Of a stretch of DNA of 64,000 bases, positions 8,355-16,865 are shown piece by piece. Every line of letters begins with the position of its first letter. Positions within the stretch are counted from its first letter, which is position 1. The position numbers and the translations under genes were made by a program. The stretch is taken from NCBI RefSeq assembly GCF_024055715.1, contig NZ_JAMXMV010000005.1:124001-188000 (forward strand), read 5' to 3'. This DNA comes from Actinoallomurus soli. Lineage in GTDB: Bacteria; Actinomycetota; Actinomycetes; Streptosporangiales; Streptosporangiaceae. The notes beneath the pieces were generated by a model that worked only from the letters and a program-made list of their open reading frames with translations, searched no databases and was not told the DNA's origin.

Positions 8355-9641
8355 GTGGGCGAGGTCAGCCGACGCGGGTTCATCGCCGGGACGGCCGGGG
8401 CGGTGGCGGCGGGCGTCGTCGCGGGCGAGGCCCTCACGGAGGGCCGGGCGGAGGCGGCCGTCCGCCTGCCCGCGCCGCAGCGATCGGGCATCGACCACAT
8501 CGTCGTCGTGATGATGGAGAACCGCTCCTTCGACCACTATCTCGGCTGGCTGCCGGGCGCGGACGGCCGGCAGGCCGGGCTGACGTACACCGACCGCGAC
8601 GGCGTCCCGCACGAGACGCACCACCTGACCGTGCCGCACGGCTGCGGGTTCAACGACCCCGACCACTCCTACGAGGGCGGCCGGGTCGAGTTCAACGCGG
8701 GCGCCTGCGACGGCTGGCTGCGCGCGGGCGACAACGACCTGCTCTCCATCGGCTACTTCGAGGCCGCCGACCTCGGGTTCTACGGCCGGGCGGCGCGGGA
8801 CTGGACGGTCTGCGACCGCTACTTCGCCGCCATGATGGCCCCGACGTTCCCCAACCGGTTCTTCCTGCACGCGGCGCAGACCGACCGGCGCACGACGTCG
8901 GTGGACAAGCTCGCCACCATGCCGACGATCTGGGACAGTCTGGCCGCGAAGGGCGTCAAGGGCCGCTATTACTACAGCGACGTGCCGTACACCGCGCTCT
9001 GGGGCACGCGCTACCTCGGGATCAGCCACCCGATCGCGGAGTTCTACACGGCGGCCGCGACCGGGACGCTCCCCGCGGTCTCGTTCGTCGAGCCGGGCTT
9101 CCTCGGCGAGGCGGTGCCCGGCCTGTCCGAGGACGAGCACCCCCTCGCCGACATCCGTCTCGGTCAGCACTTCCTGGGCAAGGTGCACGATGCGGTGGTC
9201 TCCGGCCCGAACTGGTCCAGGACGGTGCTGGTGGTCACGTACGACGAGTGGGGCGGATTCTTCGACCACGTCGCGCCGCCCGCCGGCCCGGACCCCAACC
9301 CCGATCTCGGCGCGGGCCTGCGCGGCTTCCGGGTGCCCTGCGTGGTCATCTCGCCGTGGGCCCGGCGCGGCCACGTGGCGCACCACGTGTACGACCACAC
9401 GTCGATCCTGAAGATGATCGAGTGGCGGTTCGGCCTGGCTCCGCTGACCGTACGCGACGCGGCGGCGCGCAACCTGGCCGAGGTCCTCGACTTCGGCCGG
9501 CGGCCCCGGCTCAAGGTCCCGAGGTACGACGTGCCACGTCCGCTGACCTTCGGCTGCGTCCTCCCCGACCACGCCCATTCCGGCGAGGACTGGCCGGACC
9601 TCGCCGAACTCGCCCGGCACCGCCGCTTCGCCACGCCCTGA
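8355..9641 (+). CDS. Tat-exported phospholipase C / acid phosphatase-type phosphoesterase
   Basis: A 428-residue member of the phosphoesterase family (PF04185) that includes bacterial phospholipases C and AcpA-type acid phosphatases. GTG at 8355 is chosen because CTGGGAGG is correctly spaced and SRRGFIAGTAG then forms a Tat signal at the N-terminus. Metal and substrate motifs are MMENRSFDHYLG near residue 55, MMAPTFPNRFFLH, VTYDEWGGFFDH and the C-terminal HHVYDHTSILKMIEWRF. The enzyme should be secreted and release phosphate from phospholipids or phosphate esters. It is divergent from the cholesterol oxidase and shares its promoter region, suggesting joint use on membrane lipids. Exact head-group preference is unknown. 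Confidence 0.88.
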   Translation: MGEVSRRGFIAGTAGAVAAGVVAGEALTEGRAEAAVRLPAPQRSGIDHIVVVMMENRSFDHYLGWLPGADGRQAGLTYTDRDGVPHETHHLTVPHGCGFNDPDHSYEGGRVEFNAGACDGWLRAGDNDLLSIGYFEAADLGFYGRAARDWTVCDRYFAAMMAPTFPNRFFLHAAQTDRRTTSVDKLATMPTIWDSLAAKGVKGRYYYSDVPYTALWGTRYLGISHPIAEFYTAAATGTLPAVSFVEPGFLGEAVPGLSEDEHPLADIRLGQHFLGKVHDAVVSGPNWSRTVLVVTYDEWGGFFDHVAPPAGPDPNPDLGAGLRGFRVPCVVISPWARRGHVAHHVYDHTSILKMIEWRFGLAPLTVRDAAARNLAEVLDFGRRPRLKVPRYDVPRPLTFGCVLPDHAHSGEDWPDLAELARHRRFATP

Positions 9642-9701
9642 CGGGCCGCGGCCCCGGCCGGCGCGTGACGCCCCGACGGTCCGGCCTGAGGGCGGGGGCG
9701 T

Positions 9702-11153
9702 TCAGGCGGGGGTCAGGACGTAGTCCTCCCGGTGGGCGCGCCGCGTGCGGGCCCAGTACTCGAAGGTGAAACCGGGCCACAGCGTGCGGTTGACGCCGTG
9801 CTCGTCGAGGTACCAGCTCACGCAGCCGCCCTCGTTCCAGACCGCCCGGCGCAACCTCTTCTGCAGGCGGTCGTTGTACCGCCGCTGGGCCTCGGGCCGT
9901 ACCTCGATCGTCTCGGCGTTCTCCTGCGAGAGCATGCGCAGGCAGCTCAGCACGTGCTGCACCTGCGACTCGATCATGAACACCACCGAGGTGTGGGCGA
10001 GCCCGGTGTTGGGACCCAGGAGCAGGAAGAGGTTCGGGAAGCCCGCCACCGTGACGCCGTGGTGGGCCTCGATGCCGTCGGCCCAGGCCTCCTGGATCTT
10101 CAGCCCGTCCCGTCCGACGATGTGCTGCTCGGACAGCGCCTCGGTGACCTTGAACCCGGTGCCGTAGATGATGACGTCCACGTCGTACGCGGTGCCGTCC
10201 GCGGTCACCAGCCCCGTCTCGGTGATCTCCTTGATCGGCTCCGTGACCACGTCGACGTGCGGGCGGGTCAGCGCCGGATAGTAGTCCGAGGACAGCAGGA
10301 TGCGCTTGCATCCGATCGTGTAGTCGGGGGTGACCTTCGCGCGCAGTTCCGGATCGTCGATCTGCCGCTCGATGTGGCGGCGGGCCCGCCGCTCCATCGG
10401 CGCCATGAGCCGCGGGTCCAGGGCGAAGCCGACCGCGCGGGCCTCCAGACCCCAGTAGATCGCGTCACGGAAGGCGCGCTGCGCCCCGGGAACGTGCCGG
10501 AAGACGCGCCGCACCCGCTCGGACAGCAGGAAGTCGGGCTTCCCCTGGACCCACGGCGGCGTGCGCTGGAAGACGTGCAGCCGGCCCGCCTCGTCGGCGA
10601 CCCGCGGAATGAACTGGATCGCCGACGCTCCGGTGCCGATGACGGCGACCCTCTTCCCGGACAGGTCGGCCGAGGAGTCCCACTGAGCCGAGTGGAAGGC
10701 CGTCCCCTGGAACCGCTCGGCGCCGGGGATGTCGGGAATGGACGGCACGTGCAGGGCGCCGATCGCGGAGACGACGGCCTTCGGAGTGAGCACCTCGCCG
10801 GACGCCAGGGTGACCCGCCAGTGGCGGGCCGTCTCCTCCCACTCCATCGCCTCGACGGTGCAGCCGAAGCGCAGGTGCGGGCCCAGGTCGTACTTGTCCA
10901 CGCAGTGGCGCAGGTAGTCCCAGATCTCCGGCTGCGGGGCGAACATCCGCGACCAGTCCGGGTTCAGCTCGAAGGAGAAGGAGTACATGTGCGACGGCAC
11001 GTCGCACGCGCACCCCGGGTACCGGTTGTCGCGCCAGGTGCCGCCGAGGTCGCCGGACTTCTCCAGGATCACGAAGTCGTGGAAGCCCGCCCGCTTCAGC
11101 TGGATGGCCATGCCGAGGCCGCCGAATCCGGAGCCGATGATCGCGATCTTCAC
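9702..11153 (-). CDS. flavin-containing / Baeyer-Villiger-type monooxygenase
   Basis: A 483-residue FAD/NADPH monooxygenase. An N-terminal FAD motif (GSGFGGLG) is near residues 7-14, and the NADPH motif VIGTGASAIQF lies in mid-protein. The fingerprint FQGTAFHSAQWD at about 145-156 corresponds to the Baeyer-Villiger signature FxGxxxHxxxW. Such enzymes insert oxygen into ketones or oxidise heteroatoms, as EthA does. GTG at 11153 is preferred because GGGAGG precedes it; the upstream GTG at 11195 would start inside the operator. It is divergent from a TetR gene that probably represses it. A ketosteroid or other cyclic ketone substrate is possible but not shown. Confidence 0.85.
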   Translation of the reverse strand: MKIAIIGSGFGGLGMAIQLKRAGFHDFVILEKSGDLGGTWRDNRYPGCACDVPSHMYSFSFELNPDWSRMFAPQPEIWDYLRHCVDKYDLGPHLRFGCTVEAMEWEETARHWRVTLASGEVLTPKAVVSAIGALHVPSIPDIPGAERFQGTAFHSAQWDSSADLSGKRVAVIGTGASAIQFIPRVADEAGRLHVFQRTPPWVQGKPDFLLSERVRRVFRHVPGAQRAFRDAIYWGLEARAVGFALDPRLMAPMERRARRHIERQIDDPELRAKVTPDYTIGCKRILLSSDYYPALTRPHVDVVTEPIKEITETGLVTADGTAYDVDVIIYGTGFKVTEALSEQHIVGRDGLKIQEAWADGIEAHHGVTVAGFPNLFLLLGPNTGLAHTSVVFMIESQVQHVLSCLRMLSQENAETIEVRPEAQRRYNDRLQKRLRRAVWNEGGCVSWYLDEHGVNRTLWPGFTFEYWARTRRAHREDYVLTPA

Positions 11154-11187
11154 TGCGCCTCCCGGGCGGCCGTCGCTCTCGTTCGGA

Positions 11188-11218
11188 GTTACCACTAGTA
11201 ACTTACCAGCGGTAGGTT
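11188..11218. promoter_or_regulatory. overlapping inverted repeats, likely TetR operator
   Basis: Two inverted repeats share the divergent promoter: GTTAC-CACTA-GTAAC (11188-11202) and AACTTACC-AGC-GGTAGGTT (11200-11218, one mismatch). A further GTTACC-GTC-GGTAGA follows. This crowding of GGTAAC-like half-sites 33 bases before the TetR start suggests autoregulation and control of the monooxygenase. Confidence 0.65.
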
Positions 11219-11250
11219 ACCGTCGGTAGATGGTGAGATAGAGTTCACAC

Positions 11251-11877
11251 GTGATCCGCAACGACTCCGTGAAGCCGCGCCGCACCCGGATGTCCCGCGC
11301 CGACCGTGAGCGGCAGATGCTCGACGTCGCCGAGGAGGTGTTCGCCGAGCGCGGCTACGGCGCGGTCTCCATGGAGGAGATCGCCGAGCTCGTCGGGCTG
11401 TCCAAGCCGATGCTGTACGAGTACTTCGGGTCGAAGGAGGGCCTCCTGCTCGGCGTCATCCGGCGGGCACGGGGAGAGCTGCGTGAGGTCACCGAGCGCG
11501 CGGTCGAGGTGGGCGGAACCCCCGAGGAGATGCTGCGGCGCGGCTACATCGCCTACTTCCGGTTCGGCGAGGCCCACCATCGCGCCTGGCTCGTCCTCCT
11601 TCAGGAGCCGGTGCTGGTGCGCAGCGCGGCCGAGGAGATCGAGGGGATCCGCCGTCAGCAGAGCGAGATGATGGTCGGGCTGCTCGCCGCGCACCTGCCG
11701 GACCGGCCGCGCCGCGCCCTGGAGGCCTACGCCGAGAGCGTCATCGGCGCCTGCGAGCGGATGGCCCTGTGGCGGGCGCGCAACCCGGAGGTCACCCCCG
11801 AGGAGGCCGCCGACCACCTCATGGACCTCACCTGGACGGGCCTGGCCACCCTCAACTCGTCAGGCGGGAGCGCCTGA
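11251..11877 (+). CDS. TetR-family regulator of the adjacent monooxygenase
   Basis: A 208-residue TetR repressor. After a basic leader, the DNA-binding domain spans about residues 20-66, with the helix-turn-helix segment AVSMEEIAELVGLSKPMLYEYFGSKEGLL. The C-terminal helical ligand domain resembles the group often annotated next to flavin monooxygenases and acyl-CoA genes (FRFGEAHHRAWLVLLQEP). It starts with GTG. Position and operator-like repeats point to control of the divergent monooxygenase gene and of itself. The inducer is unknown, probably a ketone or the monooxygenase substrate. Confidence 0.88.
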   Translation: MIRNDSVKPRRTRMSRADRERQMLDVAEEVFAERGYGAVSMEEIAELVGLSKPMLYEYFGSKEGLLLGVIRRARGELREVTERAVEVGGTPEEMLRRGYIAYFRFGEAHHRAWLVLLQEPVLVRSAAEEIEGIRRQQSEMMVGLLAAHLPDRPRRALEAYAESVIGACERMALWRARNPEVTPEEAADHLMDLTWTGLATLNSSGGSA

Positions 11878-11890
11878 CCACGACGGGTCT

Positions 11891-12346
11891 CTGAACCGAG
11901 AGTGGTCGATTGAACACAACCGCATCGTTTATCAGCTGCTCCTGCAGCTTCTCGCCGTAGTACAGGGTCAAGGGCGGCAGATCTGGAATGACATCACGCT
12001 CTTCCTCGGGCCGCAGCGGGATCGCTACCGGCCGGATTCGACCGTGGTACCGGCCGAGCCGAAGATGTGGGCGAAGGATCATGTCTACGGTGACCAGGTG
12101 CTCCTCGTGGTCGCGGTGGTATCGGCGAGCAGCATGACCGACGACCATGAGGTGAAACCGCGGCAGTACGCGGCGGGCGGCGTGCCGCTCTGCCTGGTGG
12201 TGGACGCCTTCGCGCGCAAGGTCCGCCTGCTGTCCCAGCCGGGGGCCGATGGCTATGAGCGGGAGACGGACGTCGCACTCGGCCGCCCGCTCGACCTGCC
12301 GGAGCCCTGGAAGCTGACCATCGACACCGCCGCGCTCGCGGAGTGA
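11891..12346 (+). pseudogene. truncated Uma2-family (PD-(D/E)XK) nuclease gene
   Basis: The open frame encodes the central and C-terminal parts of a Uma2 (DUF820) protein: HNRIVYQLLLQLL, then RDRYRPDSTVVPAE, which holds the PD of the nuclease motif, then LLVVAVVSASSMTDDHEVKPRQYAAGG. Usual Uma2 proteins have about 190 residues and begin with a segment containing a YELIDG-like motif; that part is absent, and no start codon is found before the GTG at 12044. The acidic residue normally found in the VVEV strand is alanine here (VVAV), so the catalytic site is broken. It abuts the TetR stop codon and is most likely a decayed remnant. Confidence 0.7.
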
Positions 12347-12362
12347 CCGGTCCGGGCGAGGA

Positions 12363-12794
12363 TCAGCCGATCGTGCGCCAGCACTGCTCCTGGACGAGTT
12401 CGCGACTGCGCCAGCCATCGGGCGTACGGACGAGCCGGTGGTGATACCAGCCGCCGCCGCGGACGAATCCGGGCTCCGTCGCGGCGACCGTCGACCGTGA
12501 GGGGGCGAGGGTGTCGGCGAACGACGCGCTGAGCCGCGCCTCGTCGCCGTCGACCGTCATCGTCACCGCCCCGATCAGGTGCTGCCGGCCCGGCCAGGCC
12601 GCCAGCACCTCGGCGAGCCAGCGCTTGACCGCCTCACGGTCGCCTCGCACGCCACCGGACGCCGAGAAGTCGATGATCGCGTCGGCGGTGAAGACGGAGT
12701 CGAGGAGCGCCCACTCCCCGCCGTCGACGGCCCGGACATAGCGGGCGAGCACCTCACCGAGCGCGAGCCGGTCGGAGATCTCCTGAACGTCCAT
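12363..12794 (-). CDS. SnoaL-like / NTF2-fold protein
   Basis: A 143-residue single-domain protein of the SnoaL-like (nuclear transport factor 2) superfamily. It opens with the helix MDVQEISDRLALGEVLARYVRAVDGGEW, then DSVFTADAIIDFSASG, and closes with the beta-sheet segment HHRLVRTPDGWRSRELVQEQCW. The fold forms a cone-shaped pocket used by polyketide cyclases, dehydratases, isomerases and non-catalytic binders. No partner genes indicate a pathway; it is divergent from the ABC exporter. Function is therefore unassigned. Confidence 0.8.
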   Translation of the reverse strand: MDVQEISDRLALGEVLARYVRAVDGGEWALLDSVFTADAIIDFSASGGVRGDREAVKRWLAEVLAAWPGRQHLIGAVTMTVDGDEARLSASFADTLAPSRSTVAATEPGFVRGGGWYHHRLVRTPDGWRSRELVQEQCWRTIG

Positions 12795-12906
12795 CTCCGG
12801 ATCATCCGTCTCGCCAAACGAACGATCAATACCCGAACGGTGCTACGAGCGGTGATCACCTCCGAACGGAGGGACACTGCGGTCGGCTGCCACTGGGGGA
12901 GGCGCG

Positions 12907-15000
12907 ATGCGACGCGGTTCGACCACGCGGACCGGGAACGGACGGGCGGGGAGCGAACGGGACGGGGACGATCGGGCACGTGCGGAGCGCGGCGGAAACG
13001 GGCGGGCCCGCGACCGGGATGCCCGCCACGGGCGGGCCGGAGACGCAGGGGCCGGAGACGAGCGGGCGCGGCAGGTCCGGGACGAGGCGCGGCCGGCGGA
13101 CGCGGGGGAGGGCGCCGTCGTCGGGGAGATGGCGGCGCTGCCCTGGCAGGCGCACTTAGGGGAGCTGGCAGCCACGAGCCTGGCGGGCATGAGCCGCCGG
13201 CTGCCCGCCCTGGTCGGCGCGGCCATCCGCCTGGCCTGGCGGGCGAGCCGATTCGACACGACGGCGACCGTCCTGCTGAACCTCGCCGCCGGCGTCTTCA
13301 CCGCGTACGGGCTGCTGGCCACGTCCGGCGTGCTGACGGCGCTGTTCGCCGGCGGGGCGACGCCCGACCGGGTGCGGGCGGCCCTGCCGGCGCTGGCGCT
13401 GGTCGCGGGGGCGGCGGCGTTGCGCTCCGGGCTGCAGGCGGGGGCGGGCTGGGCGCAGGCCCGGCTCAAACCCAAGGTCAACCGCATGGTCGAGACCCGC
13501 CTCTTCGACCTGACCATGCGGGTGGACCTGACGGCCTTCGACGACACCGACTTCCACGACGCCATGCACCGGGCCCGCCAGCGGGGCCTGTACGAGGCGT
13601 CGGCGGTGGTCCAGGAGGCGATCGACATCCTGACCGGCCTCGTCGGGCTCACCGCGGCGGCCGGGGCGCTCGGCCTGCTCCATCCCGTACTGCTGCCGCT
13701 GCTGCTCCTGACGGCGGTGCCCGACGGGTGGGCGGCGGCGCGATCGGCCCGGATGCGTTACCTGGCGATCTTCACCTTGTCCCCGGTGCGCCGGCGCAAG
13801 TGGGTGCTCGCGGAGCTGATGGCGGACCGGGACTCCGCCGCGGAGATCCGGGCCTTCACGATGCGCGGTTTCCTCGGCCGCGAACACGACCGGCTCGGTG
13901 CCGAGGAGTGCGGGGTCCACGTCGGCCTGGCCCGTCGGCAGACGGTCGTGCAGGTGCTCGGTGAGATCGTCGGTGGTCTGGCGACCGGGGCGGTGTACGT
14001 CGTGCTGGGCGTGCTGCTCGCGACCGGCGCCGTGCCCCTGCCCGTCGCGGGAACCGCGGTCCTGGCGATCCGCAGCGGGAAGACCTCGCTCGCCTCGCTC
14101 CTGTTCGCGGTCAACCAGTGCTACGAGTCGGGCCTGTACTTCGCCGACTACCTCGACTTCTGCGCCCAGGCCGAGCAGCGGATCCCCGAGCCGCGGAACG
14201 GACCGGTGCCGGTGACCTTCGCCGCCATCTCCGCCGAGGACGTCTGGTTCACCTACCCGGGAGCGGAGGAGCCCAGCCTCCGCGGCGTGTCGGTCCGGAT
14301 CCGCGCGGGACAGGTCGTCGCCCTCGTGGGCGAGAACGGCTCCGGCAAGACGACGCTGGCCAAGATCCTGGCCGGTCTGTACCGGCCCGACGCGGGCGAG
14401 GTCCGCTGGGACGCCGACCGCCTGTCCGAGGTCGACCTCGAACGTCTCCGCGAGAACGTCGCGATGATCCCGCAGGACTACACCCACTGGCCGATGACGG
14501 CACGGCACAACATCGCCATGGGCCGTACGCCCGACGACGCCGGGATCGCCGAGGCGGCCAGGGCCTCCGGGGCGGATGAGGTCATCGAGCCGCTCTCCCA
14601 CGGGTACGGCACGCTGCTCGACCGGCGTTTCAAGGACGGCCATGAGCTGTCGGGCGGGCAGTGGCAGCGGATCGCGGTCGCCCGCGGCTTCTACCGGGAC
14701 GCTCCGCTGCTGATCTGCGACGAGCCCACCGCCGCCCTCGACGCCCGTGCCGAACACGCGCTGTTCGAGCGGATCCGCGGCCACGCCGACGGCCGTACGG
14801 TGCTGCTGATCACCCATCGGCTCGCCAGCGTCCGCCACGCCGACCAGGTCTACGTCCTCGACCACGGCAAGGTCGTCGAGGAGGGGCCGCCCGCTGCGCT
14901 GCTTGCGGCCGGCGGCGTCTTCCGTGAGCTCTACGATCTGCAGGCGCGGGCGTACCGGCTGGAGACCGGACGGCCCGGCGAACGAGATTCGGGGCGATGA
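12907..15000 (+). CDS. ABC exporter, fused permease and ATPase
   Basis: A 697-residue half-transporter. Residues 1-65 are a low-complexity, charged Arg/Gly/Asp/Glu tract that is unusual for the family. A six-helix membrane domain covers about 95-430. The ATPase has Walker A GENGSGKTT near 477, signature LSGGQWQR near 581 and Walker B LLICDEPTAALD near 600. ATG 12907 is supported by GGGGGAGG five bases upstream, so the odd N-terminus seems to be translated. It probably works as a homodimer exporting a lipid, peptide or drug; no biosynthetic neighbours hint at the substrate. The region 12795-12906 before it should hold promoters for both divergent genes. Confidence 0.9.
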   Translation: MRRGSTTRTGNGRAGSERDGDDRARAERGGNGRARDRDARHGRAGDAGAGDERARQVRDEARPADAGEGAVVGEMAALPWQAHLGELAATSLAGMSRRLPALVGAAIRLAWRASRFDTTATVLLNLAAGVFTAYGLLATSGVLTALFAGGATPDRVRAALPALALVAGAAALRSGLQAGAGWAQARLKPKVNRMVETRLFDLTMRVDLTAFDDTDFHDAMHRARQRGLYEASAVVQEAIDILTGLVGLTAAAGALGLLHPVLLPLLLLTAVPDGWAAARSARMRYLAIFTLSPVRRRKWVLAELMADRDSAAEIRAFTMRGFLGREHDRLGAEECGVHVGLARRQTVVQVLGEIVGGLATGAVYVVLGVLLATGAVPLPVAGTAVLAIRSGKTSLASLLFAVNQCYESGLYFADYLDFCAQAEQRIPEPRNGPVPVTFAAISAEDVWFTYPGAEEPSLRGVSVRIRAGQVVALVGENGSGKTTLAKILAGLYRPDAGEVRWDADRLSEVDLERLRENVAMIPQDYTHWPMTARHNIAMGRTPDDAGIAEAARASGADEVIEPLSHGYGTLLDRRFKDGHELSGGQWQRIAVARGFYRDAPLLICDEPTAALDARAEHALFERIRGHADGRTVLLITHRLASVRHADQVYVLDHGKVVEEGPPAALLAAGGVFRELYDLQARAYRLETGRPGERDSGR

Positions 15001-15012
15001 GCCCGGCGGGCG

Positions 15013-15843
15013 TCAGAGGGTGGCGTGCCGCCGGATCCACTCGTACATCGCGACGCCGCTGGCGACACCGGCGTTGATCGAGCGGGTGGAACCGAACTGG
15101 GGGATGTGCAGGACGACGTCGGCGGCCTCCCGGGCCTCCTCCGACAGGCCCGGCCCCTCCTGCCCGAACAGCATGAGGCACGCGGTCGGCAGCTCCGCGC
15201 TCTGGATCGGACGGGATCCGGGCAGGTTGTCGATGCCGATGATCGGCAGGTCGCGCTCGCGGCACCAGGTCACCAGGTCGCTCGTCGCCGGATGGTGCCG
15301 TACGTGCTGGTAGCGGTCGGTGACCATGGCGCCGCGCCGGTTCCAGCGCCGCCGGCCGATGATGTGCACCTCCGCGGCGAGGAACGCGTTGGCGTTGCGG
15401 ACGACCGCGCCGATGTTGAAGTCGTGCTGCCAGTTCTCGACGGCGACGTGGAAGGGGTGCCGCCGGGTGTCGAGGTCGGCGACGATCGCCTCGTTGCTCC
15501 AGTACCGGTACTCGTCGACGACGTTGCGCCGGTCGCCGCCCGCGAGCAGGGCCGGGTCGAAGCGCGGGTCGTCCGGCCAGGGCAGCGGATGCGGCCCGAC
15601 CCCCACCGGCTCGGTCTCGCTCTCCGGAGCGCCCACCGGCGCCACGCCGTCTCGGGGACCGGCCACGGTCCCTGCGCCGTCTCGCGGGTCGATCACGGTC
15701 GCCGCGCCGTCTCGCGGACCGGCCACGGGCGCCGCGTCGCGTGGCGGAACGAGATGAGGCGCCGTGGTCTGCTCCGGGCTCGTGCGGCTCGTCGGATCCT
15801 GCGGGGGGTGTGGTGCGACGTCGGACGTCATGCGCCCGAGCAT
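15013..15843 (-). CDS. SpoU/TrmH-family RNA 2'-O-methyltransferase
   Basis: A 276-residue SPOUT methyltransferase. The catalytic domain (about 120-276) has the three family motifs: motif 1 NIGAVVRNANAF, motif 2 LFGQEGPGLS and motif 3 IPQFGSTRSINAGVASGVAMYEW in two parts. Such enzymes methylate a ribose in tRNA or rRNA using S-adenosylmethionine. Residues 1-90 are a low-complexity leader with four copies of a ten-residue PRDGAxxVxG unit, not part of the family. An internal ATG at 15831 could be the true start. It sits between the ABC exporter (convergent) and cydB. The target nucleotide cannot be named. Confidence 0.88.
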   Translation of the reverse strand: MLGRMTSDVAPHPPQDPTSRTSPEQTTAPHLVPPRDAAPVAGPRDGAATVIDPRDGAGTVAGPRDGVAPVGAPESETEPVGVGPHPLPWPDDPRFDPALLAGGDRRNVVDEYRYWSNEAIVADLDTRRHPFHVAVENWQHDFNIGAVVRNANAFLAAEVHIIGRRRWNRRGAMVTDRYQHVRHHPATSDLVTWCRERDLPIIGIDNLPGSRPIQSAELPTACLMLFGQEGPGLSEEAREAADVVLHIPQFGSTRSINAGVASGVAMYEWIRRHATL

Positions 15844-15857
15844 AGAAGGTCGTCACG

Positions 15858-16865
15858 CTAGTCCGGCTCGGCGTGCCTGCTGCGCTGGAACAGCGTGAAG
15901 AGCCAGACGAGCGACGGCACCAGGAGGACCAGCCCGATGAGCACCGAGGCCAGCGTCGTGCGCAGGACGGTGGGCTGGGCGGCGGCGTTCATCACGGTGA
16001 CGTGCGGCGGCAGGAGCAGCGGGTACTGCGCGACGGGCCAGCCCCAGATCACCGCGGCGACGGCGATGGCCGCGGTGATCCGCGCGAGGGCGTAGCGCCG
16101 TGCCGCGAGCAGCGCGAGGGAGACGATCCCGGCGACCGCGGACAGGACGACGATGGGAAGGGCCCGGCCGATCAGGCCGGAGTACAGGCGCGGCGCGTCC
16201 TGGTGGATGACGAAGATGCCGCCGATCACGACCACGCCCGTGACCACCGCGGCGATGATCCCGCGGTGCCGGAACGCGTCCGCCAGGTCCCGCCGGCCCT
16301 CCCGGCGCGCGTCCGCGGTGAGGTAGACGGCCGCGAGGTACGCGGTCGTTCCGATCGCGAGCACCCCTCCGAGGAACGAGGTGGGGTTCACCCAGCTCCC
16401 GATGATGTCGCCCTTCGCGAGGCCGGCCGGGACCCGCCCGGAGGCGACGCCGCCCGCGATGGCGCCGAGGAAGAAGGGGGTCACCACCGAGGACAGCGCG
16501 AACGCGCCGCCGAACAGCCGCAACTGCCAGAGCTCGGTGCTGGCCTTGCGGAACGCGAACGCCGCCCCACGCGCGATGATGCCGAACGCGACCAGCGTCA
16601 GCGGGATGTACATCGTGGAGGCGACCGACGCGAACACGATCGGGAAGCACGTCCAGAAGATCACCAGGACGAAGATCAGCCACACGTGGTTGGCCTCCCA
16701 CACCGGCCCGATCGAGTGCTCGATGAGACGGCGCTGGCCGTAACCGCGACGCGGGCTCCCCGCCAGGGCATCCCAGAACCCACCGCCGAAGTCGGCGCCG
16801 CCCAGCAGGGCGTACATCATGACCCCGGCCCAGGCCAGGGCCAGTACGGCCTGCGCGGCGGTCAC
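15858..16865 (-). CDS. cydB: cytochrome bd oxidase subunit II
   Basis: A 335-residue polytopic membrane protein with about nine helices. It begins with the CydB-type MMYALLGGADFGGGFWD and contains GPVWEANHVWLIF and NPTSFLGG, all typical of subunit II. With CydA it forms the bd-type quinol oxidase, which reduces oxygen to water at low oxygen tension without pumping protons. GTG at 16865 overlaps the cydA stop as GTGA, and GAGGAG inside the end of cydA serves as ribosome-binding site, so the two are translationally coupled. No cydCD exporter genes follow here. Confidence 0.95.
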   Translation of the reverse strand: MTAAQAVLALAWAGVMMYALLGGADFGGGFWDALAGSPRRGYGQRRLIEHSIGPVWEANHVWLIFVLVIFWTCFPIVFASVASTMYIPLTLVAFGIIARGAAFAFRKASTELWQLRLFGGAFALSSVVTPFFLGAIAGGVASGRVPAGLAKGDIIGSWVNPTSFLGGVLAIGTTAYLAAVYLTADARREGRRDLADAFRHRGIIAAVVTGVVVIGGIFVIHQDAPRLYSGLIGRALPIVVLSAVAGIVSLALLAARRYALARITAAIAVAAVIWGWPVAQYPLLLPPHVTVMNAAAQPTVLRTTLASVLIGLVLLVPSLVWLFTLFQRSRHAEPD

